DNA of 64,000 nucleotides from Suillus spraguei (lineage: Eukaryota; Basidiomycota; Agaricomycetes; Boletales; Suillaceae): contig JABCPU010000001.1 of assembly GCA_016800925.1 (NCBI GenBank), forward strand, positions 496,001-560,000. The letters are read 5' to 3'. Below are positions 45,601 through 57,879 of the stretch, one piece after another. Both the position numbers and the translations under genes were made by a program. The first letter of the stretch is position 1. Each line of letters begins with the position of its first letter. Below the pieces are notes generated by a model. It had not been told where the DNA came from. It made no database searches and saw only the letters and a program-made list of their open reading frames with translations.

Positions 45601-47660
45601 TTGATGAGGGGGAAGTTGTTCAGCTTTGCCTTTGTTGAAGACATCTGTGAAGTCGTGGTACTCGGAAGGGATTCTGGAGAGGTCTGGAGGATCGGATGAT
45701 ACAGATGCGGATCGAAGATTAACTTTGGAGGGACGGAGGTAGATGCTGAACTGAGTAGATCCTTCTAACTTGCAGGCATGGCAAAAGGCCACTGCATTTA
45801 TCAAAGATATGTTAGGGACTGAAGTGCCAGCAGAGGGTTTGGATTTGGTCAGAGGAGGAGTCTCTGCCATGGATGGGATGCTCTGAGGCAACGGAGATAT
45901 TGGAGGGGAGGATTCTTCATTGGATGAGATACCTGGAGGTAACAGAGGTGTCGGATTGGATTTTCCTGCCATGGACAGTGTGTCTGGAGGCAGCGATGAT
46001 GCGGATGGGGTTAATAGCATTCCCTGTACAGTAGTTCGGAACTTGATGCTGCCCAATACCCAGTCAATCAATGGATTGTGTCGGGTGAGCCAGCTATATC
46101 CGAGAACGATATAACATGAGGAATCCAAAGGGGTGACGTAGAACGTGTCAGAGGTGATTACACTGGAGGAGAATTGGACAGATAAGTTTATGGCTTCGAC
46201 AATATTGTTATTGCATGTACCATCAAACAAACGGAGCAGAAGCGGAGGAATCTGATAGGTGGGAATTTTATATTTTCAGACGAAATCAGTGTGTTACGAC
46301 CATGCAAAACCGGAGATTAGTAAGAAGTCCTGGTCTTACATGGGGTTGTACCGGAGGGTTGTAAAGTCAAAGGGGCTTGGCCTCAGCTTGTACGCTGTGC
46401 CCCTTACCCGAGTATGTGCCCTTAATTTCGGATGAAGTCCAAGGGAGAGTTCTGGTGAAGTCCAGATGGAGGGTCCGGATGAACTCTAAGGCAGGATAGC
46501 TCGACAGAGCTCTGATGGACCTCCGGATGAGTGCAGGAATGCACCGGAACAATTTCCAGAAGGTAGGGAGTAATGGTAACACTACTGGAACAAGCTCCAA
46601 GTAGAACAGATGAAGGATGGACCGCTGGACAAAGTCCAGGGCAGGATAAGAGCAGAGCTCCGGAGGGAAAGATGATCCATAGATGTCAGAGGATAGGATA
46701 GGATGGATCTGGAGGACTAGGGGTCCGAAGGTCCGGAGCTCAGAGGAGCAGAGGAGCAGAGGAGCAGAGGAGCATAGCTCTGTGGATCTTAGAGGAAGTG
46801 TTGGCTACTAGAGAGGAGTAGGTCCGGATATGGTGTAGAGATAGTATAGACTACTCCGGACAAGGTCCGGAATAGAAACAGACAGTATAAGACTACCAAA
46901 GGTAGAGTCGGAGGTGAAACAGATGATAGATGGAGATGGACGAAGTCTGAAAAGATTATAGGACATAGGATCAAAGCTCTGGCCTAGGGAGTGATCCCAT
47001 AGGCCTGAGTTCAGAAGCTTACAAGGGCCGGAGCCCAAGTGCAAGAACGGGAACGGAGTTATATAGACATGATAACAGGATACAGAGTAATCAAAGGAAT
47101 ATACAGAAGTAGGAACAATGAATCAGACTAAGGTCTGCAGGAGTTGTACTACAAGTTTATATACTGTAGGAGCATGCCGGAGGGTAAGTACAGATAGTCC
47201 GAGGCTATGTCTGAAGCATACGGAAACACATTAGTAAGTACAGCGGGACATAAGACTATGAACTCGGAGATGAAGCTTGTACAAAATACTTATCAAGATG
47301 GAGGCAGAGATCACTGAGAGCCAGAAGCACAGAGATACCCAAAAGCCGGAGACACAGGTATATTCTAAAAGGGGTGATGCGCAGGTGCGTGGGAATAGTT
47401 CGGATATGAACTCGGATCGGATATAGACACAGATCGGATATGGACACGGATTGGATATGGACATGGATGGATATGGATTGGAGTGGATGGGTGGATCAGA
47501 TATGTGAACTGGATTGGATGGGTGGGTCAGATATGTGTAGATTGGGTGTCTGGATGTCCATGGATTGGATTTGATCTAGACCTGAATGTATGGTATATGA
47601 CACAGTGTCTATGAAGCAGTGGGAGGAACCACAGTCTATGAGGGCCAGAAAGTCAGATAT
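42688..47660 (-). pseudogene. Degenerate pol of the gypsy chromovirus (protease, RT, RNase H, integrase, chromodomain)
   Basis: Reading downwards: protease active site DCGSSHCF (about 47610-47640), cut off from the rest by a family B LTR (46292-47602); LFDGTCNNN and the remaining protease fold; RT with KIDLRSTYH and VVYLDDILIYSKD (about 45080-45320); RNase H start VVETDASDY; integrase zinc finger ([20 protein letters not shown] and CTSCTRAK, about 43830-44000); integrase core ending in TSGYHPEGDRQTERANQTLE (about 43450-43520); and a C-terminal chromodomain (EYEISEILDSK, LVHWSRYEGTDEETSW, about 42720-42900), which places it among chromoviruses. Several stops and frameshifts (after DTDFV, in the RNase H and in the core) make it inactive. 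Confidence 0.88.
46292..47602. mobile_element. Solo LTR of family B inside pol
   Basis: Begins TGTTACGACCATGCAAAACC and ends GTATGGTATATGACA; exact duplication CAGTG at 46287-46291 and 47603-47607; 1311 bases. The insertion lies a few codons after the protease catalytic DCGSSH motif and would abolish pol expression. Confidence 0.93.
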
Positions 47661-47797
47661 ATTGGAGAAAGACGGAAGAGAGACATATGGACACAGAGAG
47701 TTCGGATCAGGAAGAGTTACAGCATTGAGTCATAGCTCCATTGCACGGGTTGGGCCAATGTGACCCTCATCCTGCATGGAGTCAGGAGGGTCGTGGA

Positions 47798-49929
47798 CTA
47801 ATTTTTTGCCTCATCCGAGGCTTCCAGTTCAGTTTCCGGAGTGAGCATGGTAGCATGGCCTTTGGCAGCGCACAAAGTGGATTTGGTGCATTCCCAGGCA
47901 GTGTGACCAGGTCCGCTGCAGAACATACAGAGCCTTTTGTCAATATGCCTCTGACGCTCCTGGGTGGTTAGCTTTCCGTCCATACCCACAATGTTAGGGA
48001 GATCCAAAGGCTTCGGGGCGAAGGAGGTTGTAGAGGGTATGGGTTTATTGAATTTGGGCATATCGGATCCGGACGAGTTGGAGTTCGTCCGGTCAGATGT
48101 TGACTGCCTAGGAGGAATGGAAGAGGTGGTTTTACTCTCTTGGGTGACTTCGCCCCTCTGCTCCCAGTAATGGGCGTCGATGGTCTGGGCAAGTGTCTTG
48201 AACTCCGAAAGGGTAGTGGGTTTACCCATGTGACTAATCTCATCTTTGATTCGGGCTGGAAGTCCATTGTAGAACTGGCATCATAGGGCTCCGTCTCCCC
48301 ATTTGCGTACTTGGGAGGCAAGTCACTGGAATTCTACAAAGTACTTGTTGATATGCTGTCCGTCATGCATGTGGAGTTGTTCTAACTGCTTCTCTGCATC
48401 TCCGGAGGGATCGTGAGGTCCGAAGTTGGTTTGGAGCTCAAGCATGAACTCAGAGTAGTCATCCATCCAGTCCGGACAGTTGCTATATCTGTCCAAAAGG
48501 AGATCCGGTTCAAACCACTCGAGTGCCATATTCTTAAGGTAGGATTGGGTAAAATTGACTTTAGCGCTGTAAAGATACAACCTAGCTTGGGCTGTAGATA
48601 AACCACTGCCTAAACTAGTATGTTAGTCTTGCGCTCCATCTAGTCTGCTTCACTTGTAAGAACAAGAGTGTTCGACCCTAAAGGGGGATGCCTAATTAGT
48701 ATGGTCAAGTTCGAGTCTAACTTATGTGCAAAACAAGCGTCGTGGTCAGTGGTAAGTTGCCGTGGTCAGCGATGATACCGCTGGAACTAGCATCATGAGT
48801 AGCGGTGCTTCCGTGGTCGAGATAAGGTCAGTAACAGTTGCGTTGAGTGAGCAATGTCGAGCGGTGATCTCAGTGGTAGCGGTAAGGTTGTGAGCAGTGC
48901 AGGGAAACAGTAAAGAAGTCTGCGGTACTTTCAGCGGTAAAGTAGCGGAGTGTGAGAAGTTCAGTCAAAGTAATAGTCAAAAGTCCAGCAGTATGCCAGT
49001 GGTAATGGAGAACGAGCATGATGTATTAACAAGCGATAAGGGAACTTTAAAGACTACGTCCACTACTGGGTTGATCCAGAGCTAGACAATAATCCTGACC
49101 TATAGTATGTGCAATGGTGTAAAATCAGGTACTGTATCGTGTGGGGTACGCGGTGCTTATATCCTAATTTGTATGTACTCGGAATACTCTAGGCGAGATC
49201 AGTAGCGCTGGAGTGTAGTAACCGCCATAAGTAAAAATAGCGTGAGGCAACATGTAATAAGGCTTGCCATGGAATCAGTGATAACGAACAGAGAACAAAC
49301 TATGCACCAAATGGAGCTATGCGGATGCGGCAAGGACATGGAAGGACATTGGTTTGTGGAATGAGGTGCGGCAGTCGGTATGGTGTGCAGTAAGTGTGGA
49401 ATGCTGCCAGTACTGCTAAAGGGGTAAGATGGCCATGGACAAGTGGTAACTCCTGTAGACGTGAGACGAGTGTCAAAATATGGGGTTTTAAGCCCAGCGC
49501 CAATATGTTCGTTACAGCGCGTCTGGAATGGAAAGTGTTAGGTTTGCTCTGGAAGTTGAGCTCACATTGGATGAAGAATGCCTGGAGCCTGCGAGGTTCG
49601 GATTCATTGAAGGTATCTGGTTCACGGACTTTGACTTTGCTATCATCCAAGATGGGGGTACGATGGCTACTGCGAGCGAGGTGATTAATGGCTATGGATA
49701 GTTGGGCTAGGACCCGGTCCTGAGGGCTCAGATGGATATTATCTTCTTCGTCATCTGGGTCCTCATTGTCCGGATCATCACCTTCATCATCCGGTGGGTT
49801 ACCGTGCAGTTCATCATCAAAGCGAATGGTCGGGCATGAATTGGAGTCTGGGTCATCTGGGTTCCGAGTTGGTGTCACCAGATCTGGTCTGGCTTGATGG
49901 GCAGAAATACTTTGACCTATGTTGCTCAT
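47798..49929 (-). pseudogene. Degenerate gag of the gypsy chromovirus, split by a 949-base insertion
   Basis: The start MSNIGQSISAHQARPDLVTP (49929) leads into an acidic Asp/Glu/Asn/Pro segment and the capsid part (KVREPDTFNESEPRRLQAFF). The capsid is interrupted at 49516 by the inserted repeat and resumes at 48567 with SAKVNFTQSYLKNMALEWFE. A frame change near 48320 precedes ISHMGKPTTLSEFKTLAQTI, and the C-terminal zinc knuckle reads CMFCSGPGHTAWEC. Gag forms the virus-like particle and packages element RNA. Confidence 0.85.
48568..49516. mobile_element. LTR-like insertion of family E, copy 1
   Basis: Ends TGTAAAGATACAACC and GTTCGTTACA, with 4-base duplication GCGC on both sides (48564-48567 and 49517-49520). 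949 bases, no credible gene. A 965-base copy in opposite orientation lies at 61103-62067 inside the second gypsy element. Confidence 0.88.
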
Positions 49930-50265
49930 GCTTGCGTGGCATTGAGAGAAACTGGTGAATGTTTGGATGATGGGTGTGGGATCTCATTGGATCAGACCAA
50001 GTCCAGCTCCTCAGAGAGTGTTCTCAGTTTTATGGGGAGGCATGATATGGAATGGTTTAGAAAGTTACTCGGAAAGGTTTGAGTTCGAATATACTGTTAA
50101 GACCATACTCAAAGGGTGAAAGATCCGAAGGGCTTTGGCCTCAGTCCATGCACTGTGCCCCTTTCCTGAGTAATGCCCCTTATTTAAGAGAGGAGGTATA
50201 CATCCAAAGATCTGGAAGGAGTTGCGTGACGGATCCAGACATTTGAAGGTATCGGATATGGTATG

Positions 50266-51697
50266 TGTCATATACCATACATTCAGGTCTAGATCAAATC
50301 CAATCCATGGACATCCAGACACCCAACCTACACATATCTGATCCACCCATCCAATCCAGTTCACATATCCGATCCACCGATCCACTCCAATCCATATCCA
50401 TCCGTGTCCATATCCGATCCTTGTCCATATCCGATCCGTGTCCATATCTGATCTGAGTTCATATCCGAACTATTCCCGCGCACCTGCGCATTACCCCTTT
50501 TAGAATATACCTGTGTCTCTGGCTTCTGAGTATCTCTGTGCTTCCGGTTCTCGGTGATCTCTGCCTCCGTCTTGATAAGTATTTTGTACAAGCTTCATCT
50601 CCGAGTTCATAGCCTTATGTCCTGCTGTACTTACTAATGTGTTTCCGTATGCTTCAGACATAGCCTCGGACTATCTGTACTTACCCTCCGGCATGCTCCT
50701 ACAGTATATAAACTTGTAGTACAACTCCTGCAGACCTTAGTCTGATTCATTGTTCCTACTTCTGTATATTCCTTTGATTACTCTGTATCCTGTTATCATG
50801 TCTATATAACTCCATCTCCGTTCTTGCACTTGGGCTCCGGCCCTTGTAAGCTTCCGACTCAGGTCTATGGGATCACTCCCTAGGCCGGAGCTTTGATCCT
50901 ATGTCATATAAATCCTTTTGGACTTCGTCCATCTCCGTCTATCATCTGTTTCACCTCCGACTCTACCGTTGGTAGTCTTATACTGTCTGTTTCTATTCTG
51001 GACCTTGTCCGGAGTAGTCTATACTATCTCTACACCATATCCGGACCTACTCCTCTCTAGTAGCCAACACTTCCTCTAAGATCCACAGAGCTATGCTCAT
51101 CTGATCATCTGATCATCTGATCATCCGCTCCTCCGCTCCTCCGATCATCCGCTCCTCCGCTCCTCCGATCATCCGCTCCTCCGCTCCTCCGCTCCTCCGC
51201 TCCTCCGCTCCTCCGCTCCTCCGCTCCTCCGCTCCTCCGCTCCTCCGCTCCTCCGCTCCTCCGCTCCTCCGCTCCTCCGCTCCTCCGCTCCTCCGCTCCT
51301 CCGCTCCTCCGCTCCTCCGCTTCCTCCGCTCCTCCGCTCCTCCGCTCCTCCGCTCCTCCGCTCCTCCGCTCCTCCGCTCCTCCGCTCCTCCGCTCCTCCG
51401 CTCCTCCGCTCCTCCGCTCCTCCGCTCCTCCGCTCCTCCTCCGCTCCTCCGCTCCTCCGCTCCTCCGCTCCTCCGCTCCTCCGCTCCTCCGCTCCTCCGC
51501 TCCTCCGCTCCTCCGCTCCTCCGCTCCTCCGCTCCTCCGCTCCTCCGCTCCTCCGCTCCTCCGCTCCTCCGCTCCTCCGCTCCTCCGCTCCTCCCCTCCG
51601 CTCCTCCGCTCCTCCGCTCCTCCGCTCCTCCGCTCCTCCGCTCCTCCGCTCCTCCGCTCCTCCGCTCCTCCGCTCCTCCGCTCCCCTCCCCTCTCCG

Positions 51698-51728
<31 letters not shown>

Positions 51729-52192
51729 CTCCTCCGCTCCTCCGAGCTCCGGACCTTCGGACCCCTAGTCCTCCGGATCCATCCTATCCTATCCTCTGAC
51801 ATCTATGAATCATCTTTCCCCCCGGAGCTCTGCTCCTATCCTGCCCTGGACTTTGTCCAGCGGACCATCCTTCATCTGTTCGACTTGGAACTTGTTCCAG
51901 TAGTGTTACCATTACTCCCTACCTTCCGGAAATAGTTCCGGCGCATTCCTGCGCTCATCCGAAAGTCCATTGGAGCTCTGTTGAGCTATCCTGCCTTAGA
52001 GTTCGTCCGGACCCTCCATCCGGACTCCACCAGAACTCTCCCTTGGACTTCATCCGAAATTAAGGGCACATACTTGGGTAAGGGGCACAGCGTACAAGCT
52101 GAGGCCAAGCCCCTTTGACTTACAACCCTCCGGTACAACCCCATGTAAGACCAGGACTTCTTACTAATCTCTGGTTTTGCATGGTCGTAACA
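50266..52192. mobile_element. Family B LTR with a massive microsatellite expansion, inverted
   Basis: Reads TGTCATATACCATACATTC at the left and GCATGGTCGTAACA at the right; exact duplication GTATG at 50261-50265 and 52193-52197. At 1927 bases it is about 620-660 longer than the other two copies, which is explained by the octamer array and C run at 51119-51727. Confidence 0.93.
51119..51727. repeat. CTCCTCCG octamer microsatellite (about 70 units) plus 30 C
   Basis: Nearly pure CTCCTCCG units run from about 51127 to 51690, with single-base breaks at about 51320, 51438 and 51594. They are followed by 30 uninterrupted C (51698-51727). The other family B LTRs have only three to five units of the same motif at the same place. 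Confidence 0.96.
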
Positions 52193-52801
52193 GTATGTCC
52201 GAAGGTTATCCGGAGCGTAGGGATGGAATGAGGATTAAGGCTAGCTTTGGAACGGGTTCCTAACTAGAAACTGACAGAGGTGGACTATCCAAAGATAGAG
52301 TCGGAGATATAGACTAAAGGAATCAATCCCAAGTCTCGAAAGATGACTTAGAGCGGAAAGTGACTCAAGTCCAGAGGAAACAGAATGAGCAGAATCTAAG
52401 ATGATATTTGAACTAAGGTTCTACAGAGATCTACAAGTGGTTTATATACTGTAAGTATCTAATACGGATAATCAACAAGTCCAGGACTGAGGACTATGTA
52501 CGAAGTGTAATGGAAGTCTATTAGTTAATGTGCAGCGGATCAGTAAGCACGAATCGGAAATGAAACACAGGTAACAGATCAGTGACACAGGACAGAAGTA
52601 TACACAGCCGGAATACTGGAAACAGGAGGAATGACGAAAGGAGATAGACGCAGATATACACAAGGGAGTTAAGGTGCGAGAAGTGGGCACATTTGGATGG
52701 GTGATCCGGACAGGATCTGTGGACCGGATGGAAATAGAATCAATCAGATCTGATCGGATATGGTCGGATCTGAGATCAGAAGTATGGTATATGACAACTT
52801 G

Positions 52802-53914
52802 CCAAGTTCATTGGATTCTGAGATGACAACCTGTAGGCCTTGAAGGTCATTGGTCCGACGCCTCTTTGTCACTTGTGAAGTGACAGTAACCATGAGCCGA
52901 CACATGATTACAAGTTGCAACATGTCTCAGTGTGACCTTGATGGCATGGTTGGGCAATGACACTGAGTCAGAACTGCCAGAGAATAAAGTAGGGGATATC
53001 ACGTATAGAATGTAGACATTCATGACAAGGTAGTCAAAAACTACTAGCAAGCGCAAAAACACTGTATATACTATGAGGGACCTCCAAGCCAAGCAGCACT
53101 CAGGTAGTTAGAAAATGACGAATGTTGACCAGTAAACCATCAAAAAAGGCTGTCTAGTAGGTCCAAGCTGACTCATCATATATATGAGGCTGTTGTAGTA
53201 AGATGTGTTGTCCTCTGTCATAAGCTCAGCGGGTATAAAGACACCTGTTGAGTACTACCTCAACAACCACCTACATAATGTCCCTTCAAGACCCATGATG
53301 TTCGAGAGTCGCGTTTTCCACCTGTCTGAATCATCGAAGAATATAAATCTGTGATATCACTTCTCCGACAGCATGATGTTAATCAGCCTGATGATTGCAG
53401 GATGTCCAAAGGGTATGATGAAGTGCTGAACAGACCCATTGCCCACGGGCAGCTAACATGGCATGTTAGGTGGAGAAGACTTGAGTAACAATTCATGTAC
53501 ATCCATTTCACCATCAAGGTATGAGTCATTCAATAACAATGATTGAATTGTGTTGATGCGCTGTGCTCTGAGCCCATCCCCACACTCGGAAATCATGAGA
53601 GAGAGTCCATATGCCAATAACACTGAGAATCACGCTGTCTTCTTAGATAGATGATCTATAGATAAACACCTATAAAACCAAATATCTCCACGGTCAGTGA
53701 TTCAGACTAATACCAATGACTGATAATGTGGTTGTATGTGGGTGGCTGTTTATGTTCCCCAGGCTACGGTCAGCAAATGAGTCACTTCTGTGAGATCAGC
53801 AAACTTTTGGACAATGACAAAGATTCTCGAAACAACTAAACTTCAAAGAACAAAAACACAGAAGTCAAACAAACTAAGAAACAGAAGTAACTGGCCGAAT
53901 TACTCTCTCCAATG
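52802..53914. other. Right flank of the full-length gypsy element, no gene recognised
   Basis: Continues the sequence broken at 39902. A few minus-strand protein-like stretches exist (for example VFDYLVMNVYILYVISPTLF at about 52990-53050), but no family is recognised. Confidence 0.35.
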
Positions 53915-53919
53915 GAATG

Positions 53920-54664
53920 TGTCATATACCATACTTCTGATCTCTGATCTGACCATATCTGATCAGATCCGATCGATTCTATTTCCATCCAGTCCACAGA
54001 TCCTGTCCGGATCACCCATCCGAATGTGCCCTCTTCTCGCACTCTAACTCCCTTGTGTATATCTGCATCTATCTCCTTTTGTCATTCCTCCTGTTTCCGG
54101 TATTCTGGCTGTGTATACTTCCATCCTGTGTTACTGATCTGTTACCTGTGTTTCATTTCCAATTCGTGCTTACTGATCCGCTGCACATTAACTAATAGAC
54201 TTCCATTACACTTCGTACATAGCCCTCAGTCCCGGACTTGTTGATTATCTGTATTAGATACTTACAGTATATAAAACACTTGTAGATCTCCGTAGAACCT
54301 TAGTTCAAATATCATCTTAGATTCTGCTCATTCTGTTTCCTCTGGACTTGAGACACTTTCTGCTCTAAGTCATCTTCTGAGACTTAGGATTGATTCCTTT
54401 AGTCTATATCTCCAACTCTATCTTCGGATAGTCTACCCCTGTCAGTTTCTAGTTAGGAACCCATTCTGAAGCTAGCCTTAATCCTCATTCCATCCCTACG
54501 CTCCAGATAACCTTTGGACATCCGGATCTGCCATGCAACTCCTTCCAGATCTTTGGACATATATCTCCTCTCTGAAATAAGGGGCATTACTTGGACAAGG
54601 GGCACAGTGCACGAACTGAGGCCAAAGCCCTTAGATCTTTCACCCCTTGAGTACGGTCTTAACA
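53920..54664 (+). mobile_element. Solo LTR of family A in inverted orientation
   Basis: Reads TGTCATATACCATAC at the left and GTACGGTCTTAACA at the right; exact duplication GAATG at 53915-53919 and 54665-54669; 745 bases. Confidence 0.93.
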
Positions 54665-54669
54665 GAATG

Positions 54670-56370
54670 CAGGTGTTTTGCAACAACTGTGCTACCGCAA
54701 TTTGTGGGAAGTTACAACAATCACCTTCTCAAACAAGCAGGTAGGATCCCCAGTCAAGACTAGTCACTACTTCAGAGATCTTCTAGCTTACTATTGAACC
54801 TGCTGCCAAGGAACTCACTATGAGTATTAAGCAGATAGCAGGAACGGATGTCCTTGGATTTCAATACCAAGTCCCCTTTCAATAACTAGAGTCTATCAGT
54901 CAATGAAGACCTTAACTCAGTATCGCTACTCAGATGTGCAAGATAGAGTGTTGCTATCAACTTCTGAAGTCTCTCCCACTAAGCTACTCTGGCCTTAGAT
55001 GGACTAAAGAGACAACACAAATATCAGAAACACAAGGACACTTAGCACCAACAAACTTTGAAAGAGAGAGAGAGACCAGTAATCAAAGAAAAAGAAGAAA
55101 AGAGAAAGATTCAAAAGAAACAGAAGCAAGGAAACAGACAACAGAGAAAGAAAAACAGAGAGAAAGATGATGAAAGAAACTAGAATGAATTTGTCAAAGA
55201 AAAAAGATTTGTTGTCTTGCTGGTTGTCAGACACAGTGAGCTCAGGGTCTTGCTAGTTGTTGAGCAAAGTGAGCTCAAGGTAGTGCTGTCTCACAGAGTA
55301 GACTTCCAATCTTACTGTTGTTGACAATGTGCTTGACAGTGTACTGATAGAGCTGGTCACACTTCACTCTCAGTTATATTTCTGAGGGGGAGAAATCTCT
55401 CATTTATTGACAAAAAGGTGGGTCTTATATAGACAAAATGAATGACTATGCTACTGTTTTCCCACATTTTGTAGGGGTGCTAACCTACCCTATTTATTAA
55501 ATATTGTCATAGTTGATTTGTAATATGCTCAAGGGTGTGAGAAGAAGTCATGTGAGATATTGATGGCTACGCATAAATTTGAGATCAGGTGACTATTAGT
55601 GGCTATCCTAGGAGGAATATCAATTTATGTAATATTTGAAGCATAAATTTGCACTTTTTTTTGTAGATGCATAGAAATGACACAAGTAAAACATAGTGGG
55701 TTTCATGAGTTTCTCTGCAGGGTAACTTTATGTAATTATTTTTCTGGGGTCACCTGACATCTGTGGAAATATTATGAAATAGTTTCTGGAGCCAAACAAA
55801 CATAAACACACCCATGAATGAATTGGAAATAATAAGCGAAACTTTTATGAGCAAAAAGAAACTTTTGGTTCTGAGTCATGGATTGATTTCTGAATAGAGG
55901 AACACTAAGCTATTATAGTCCTGGTACTATTTGTCAGCTGTGGTAGTGCTTAGTCAGTCATGCACCAGACCAGTTTGGTGTGTGTCAATGCCACCATGGC
56001 AAAATCGTCTAGGATGGTGGTCATGGTACCCTTGAGTATCTGGAATTCTTCACAACCTTCTTCACCTTCCTTCCACTGGTTGAGCGCAACTAGTTTATAC
56101 CATAAGCTACTAAAGAAACACATAGAAAGAATTACCATTTGCCTGCTTGTTGATCACAGCAGAAAGTGTGTCGTTCACCATCTGACTCAAGACTGCATCG
56201 ACAGGGAAAAAGGTGGTCTCGAATATGAGTCTCACCATATTTACGTGGGCATCCACCTTCACCTGTTCTAGTTGCTGTGACAAATGGTTTAACTCTGTGG
56301 TCGGTGGTATCATGGACGGGGAAGGGGTTATCATGGGTTTTGAATGATAGATTGCAGGTCGGGCATGCCC
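54670..56370. other. Unassigned sequence before the second gypsy element
   Basis: A purine-rich stretch (gagagagagagacc to agaaaaagaag, 55058-55160) lies near the start. A minus-strand stretch at 56110-56382 reads FETTFFPVDAVLSQMVNDTL, protein-like but unassigned. No intact gene. Confidence 0.35.
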
Positions 56371-56848
56371 TGTTACAGTCATACATGCCCCTACTCATTC
56401 TCTCTTTGTCTCCTTTACTTGTATATTACATAACGAGACTCTGACTCATATGCTCAACGCATCTGTACTATAGTTGCCTTCCTTCTTTGGATACGCACTT
56501 ACGCGCTCACGTCTCTCTTGGTCCATGTGCACATATTGACCTATTTAAGCATGTTTGTATTACGCTTGTATACTTTACTTTAATCTTACTGGGTTTTACC
56601 TGGAACATCCTTCGCTTAGGTCTCCAACCTAAGTCATCTTGAATCGTCTATAAGTCTAAGCACTCCTTAGCCTTAGTCTCTATTCTTGTAGAACCTCTTA
56701 AGACTTGTCTTTGAGGCTGAACCCTTGATAGTACTCAGAACGTGTTCCTTGTACCTTCACCTTGTCCTCTTCTGGACATTGTAGAACTTCCCAGCAGACC
56801 GTCTGTGTCTTTTCACTGTCGCTGGTGACGCCACCCCAGTTCATAACA
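56371..56848 (+). promoter_or_regulatory. 5' LTR of the second gypsy element, family D
   Basis: TGTTACAGTCATACATGCCC to AGTTCATAACA, 478 bases. It contains a TATA-like tatttaag near 56540. It is related to the solo LTR at 37069-38960 but lacks part of the U3 region. Confidence 0.85.
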
Positions 56849-56983
56849 AAAGATTAAAGTCCACTTGATCGTTGACTATCCAGTCTTCAACCCTGAACCC
56901 TGAAACCTGATAAAGCCCTAACGGACAGCAAGACAGCATGTGTAGGCACTGAGAAAGTATAACTCACCAGACGAATCACCATC

Positions 56984-57820
56984 ATGACGACCACCAAAGA
57001 ATTTGAATACAAAATCGGTCTCCCAACCGGTTTTGATGGAGATTGCGACAACTCTCTAGAATTCATCCAATCATGCAATCTATGTTTTGATATCAATGAA
57101 AAGTTCTACACCACCGACAAGCAGAAGATCATTTTCATTACATCCTTCATGACCGAGAAGAACACCAAATCTTGGAAAGAACAATTCCTTGCTCACGCCC
57201 AGTCAACCGATTCCTCTGGACAAAAGGTTGGTTACAGGACATTGAAGGATTTTATGAAAAGTTTCAATGAAGCTTTCAAACCAGTGGATACCAGAGGGAC
57301 TGCACTAACAAAGCTCAGGGACCTCAAACAAGGAAGCGGCGATCTTCATACTTATATCGCTGACTTTGAGGCACTTGCAGCTAAGGCCCACATCACTGAC
57401 GACGCCACAAAGATTCAATTCTTCCAAGACGGCCTCAACCTAGGTATCCTAACCAAGCTTTTCGCACCAGGAGATGTCTCAGAGATATTCTGTAACATTG
57501 TATTGCAATGCGTTTCCATTGACAACTCCCACCACCACCTTCTAGCATTACGAGCACGTCATGCTCCACAGCAGAAGAAGAAGAACTATGGAAACGCGCG
57601 TTACACACCCAATCGTGATTCAAATGCAATGGTCGTAGATCGAATCTCCGATGTGGAGAGATCCGAATGTATGAAAAAGGGAAAATGCTTCAGATGCAAG
57701 AAGACTGGACACCGTATTCATAACTGTCCTGAAAGAAAGAAAAGAACCCCGATTCGTCAAACCGAGGTTAAAGACGAAGAAGAAGAAAAAACCGTGAGGC
57801 AGCTTGTAGAGGATTTTTAA
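56984..57820 (+). CDS. gag of the second gypsy element
   Basis: 278 codons, uninterrupted, from MTTTKEFEYKIGLPTGFDGD to QLVEDF. The retrotransposon capsid region includes FMTEKNTKSWKEQFLAHAQS, FNEAFKPVDTRGTALTKLRD and FEALAAKAHITDDATKIQFF. A C-terminal CCHC zinc knuckle CFRCKKTGHRIHNCP (about residues 245-259) is followed by an acidic tail. Gag assembles particles and binds RNA. It starts 135 bases after the LTR, and pol follows in another frame after a stop, suggesting separate or recoded expression. Confidence 0.9.
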   Translation: MTTTKEFEYKIGLPTGFDGDCDNSLEFIQSCNLCFDINEKFYTTDKQKIIFITSFMTEKNTKSWKEQFLAHAQSTDSSGQKVGYRTLKDFMKSFNEAFKPVDTRGTALTKLRDLKQGSGDLHTYIADFEALAAKAHITDDATKIQFFQDGLNLGILTKLFAPGDVSEIFCNIVLQCVSIDNSHHHLLALRARHAPQQKKKNYGNARYTPNRDSNAMVVDRISDVERSECMKKGKCFRCKKTGHRIHNCPERKKRTPIRQTEVKDEEEEKTVRQLVEDF

Positions 57821-57879
57821 ATTGGAGAAACAAGGATTCGACGTATGTTTCTCCCAATATATTGCTAAGGCTTGTACAT

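Larger units (their letters stand above)
39903..52796 (-). mobile_element. Full-length Ty3/gypsy chromovirus with nested insertions
   Basis: Two family A LTRs (39903-41447 and 50095-52796) bracket an internal region with gag and pol on the minus strand. The 5-base target duplication ACTTG is exact on both sides (39898-39902 and 52797-52801). A purine tract AAAGGGGGATAC lies directly inside the left LTR (41448-41459, minus strand), as expected for the 3' end of a minus-strand element. At least four later insertions interrupt it: family A LTR at 40245, family B LTRs at 46292 and 50266, and a 949-base LTR-like unit at 48568. Without them the element would be about 8.0 kb. All coding regions carry stops or shifts, so it is no longer autonomous. 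Confidence 0.93.
50095..52796 (-). repeat. Right (5') LTR of the gypsy element, family A, with a family B LTR inserted
   Basis: Begins TGTTAAGACCATACTC and ends GTATGGTATATGACA; interrupted from 50266 to 52192. Without the insertion and its duplicated target it is about 770 bases, like the left LTR. Confidence 0.92.

Noticed and set aside
48685..48700. aaagggggatgcc inside the family E unit as a polypurine tract marking a hidden element
   Set aside because: The sequence after it is not repeated at the other end of the unit, so no LTR pair can be drawn from it.
49300..49500. Continuation of the gypsy gag frame into [20 protein letters not shown]
   Set aside because: These codons belong to the inserted family E unit; the same peptide appears at 61071-61319 through the other copy, where it follows integrase. 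It is read-through, not a domain.
51113..51802. A 229-codon frame of Arg-Arg-Ser-Gly-Gly-Ala-Glu-Glu repeats
   Set aside because: It is the translation of the CTCCTCCG octamer microsatellite inside an LTR, with no other gene signal.
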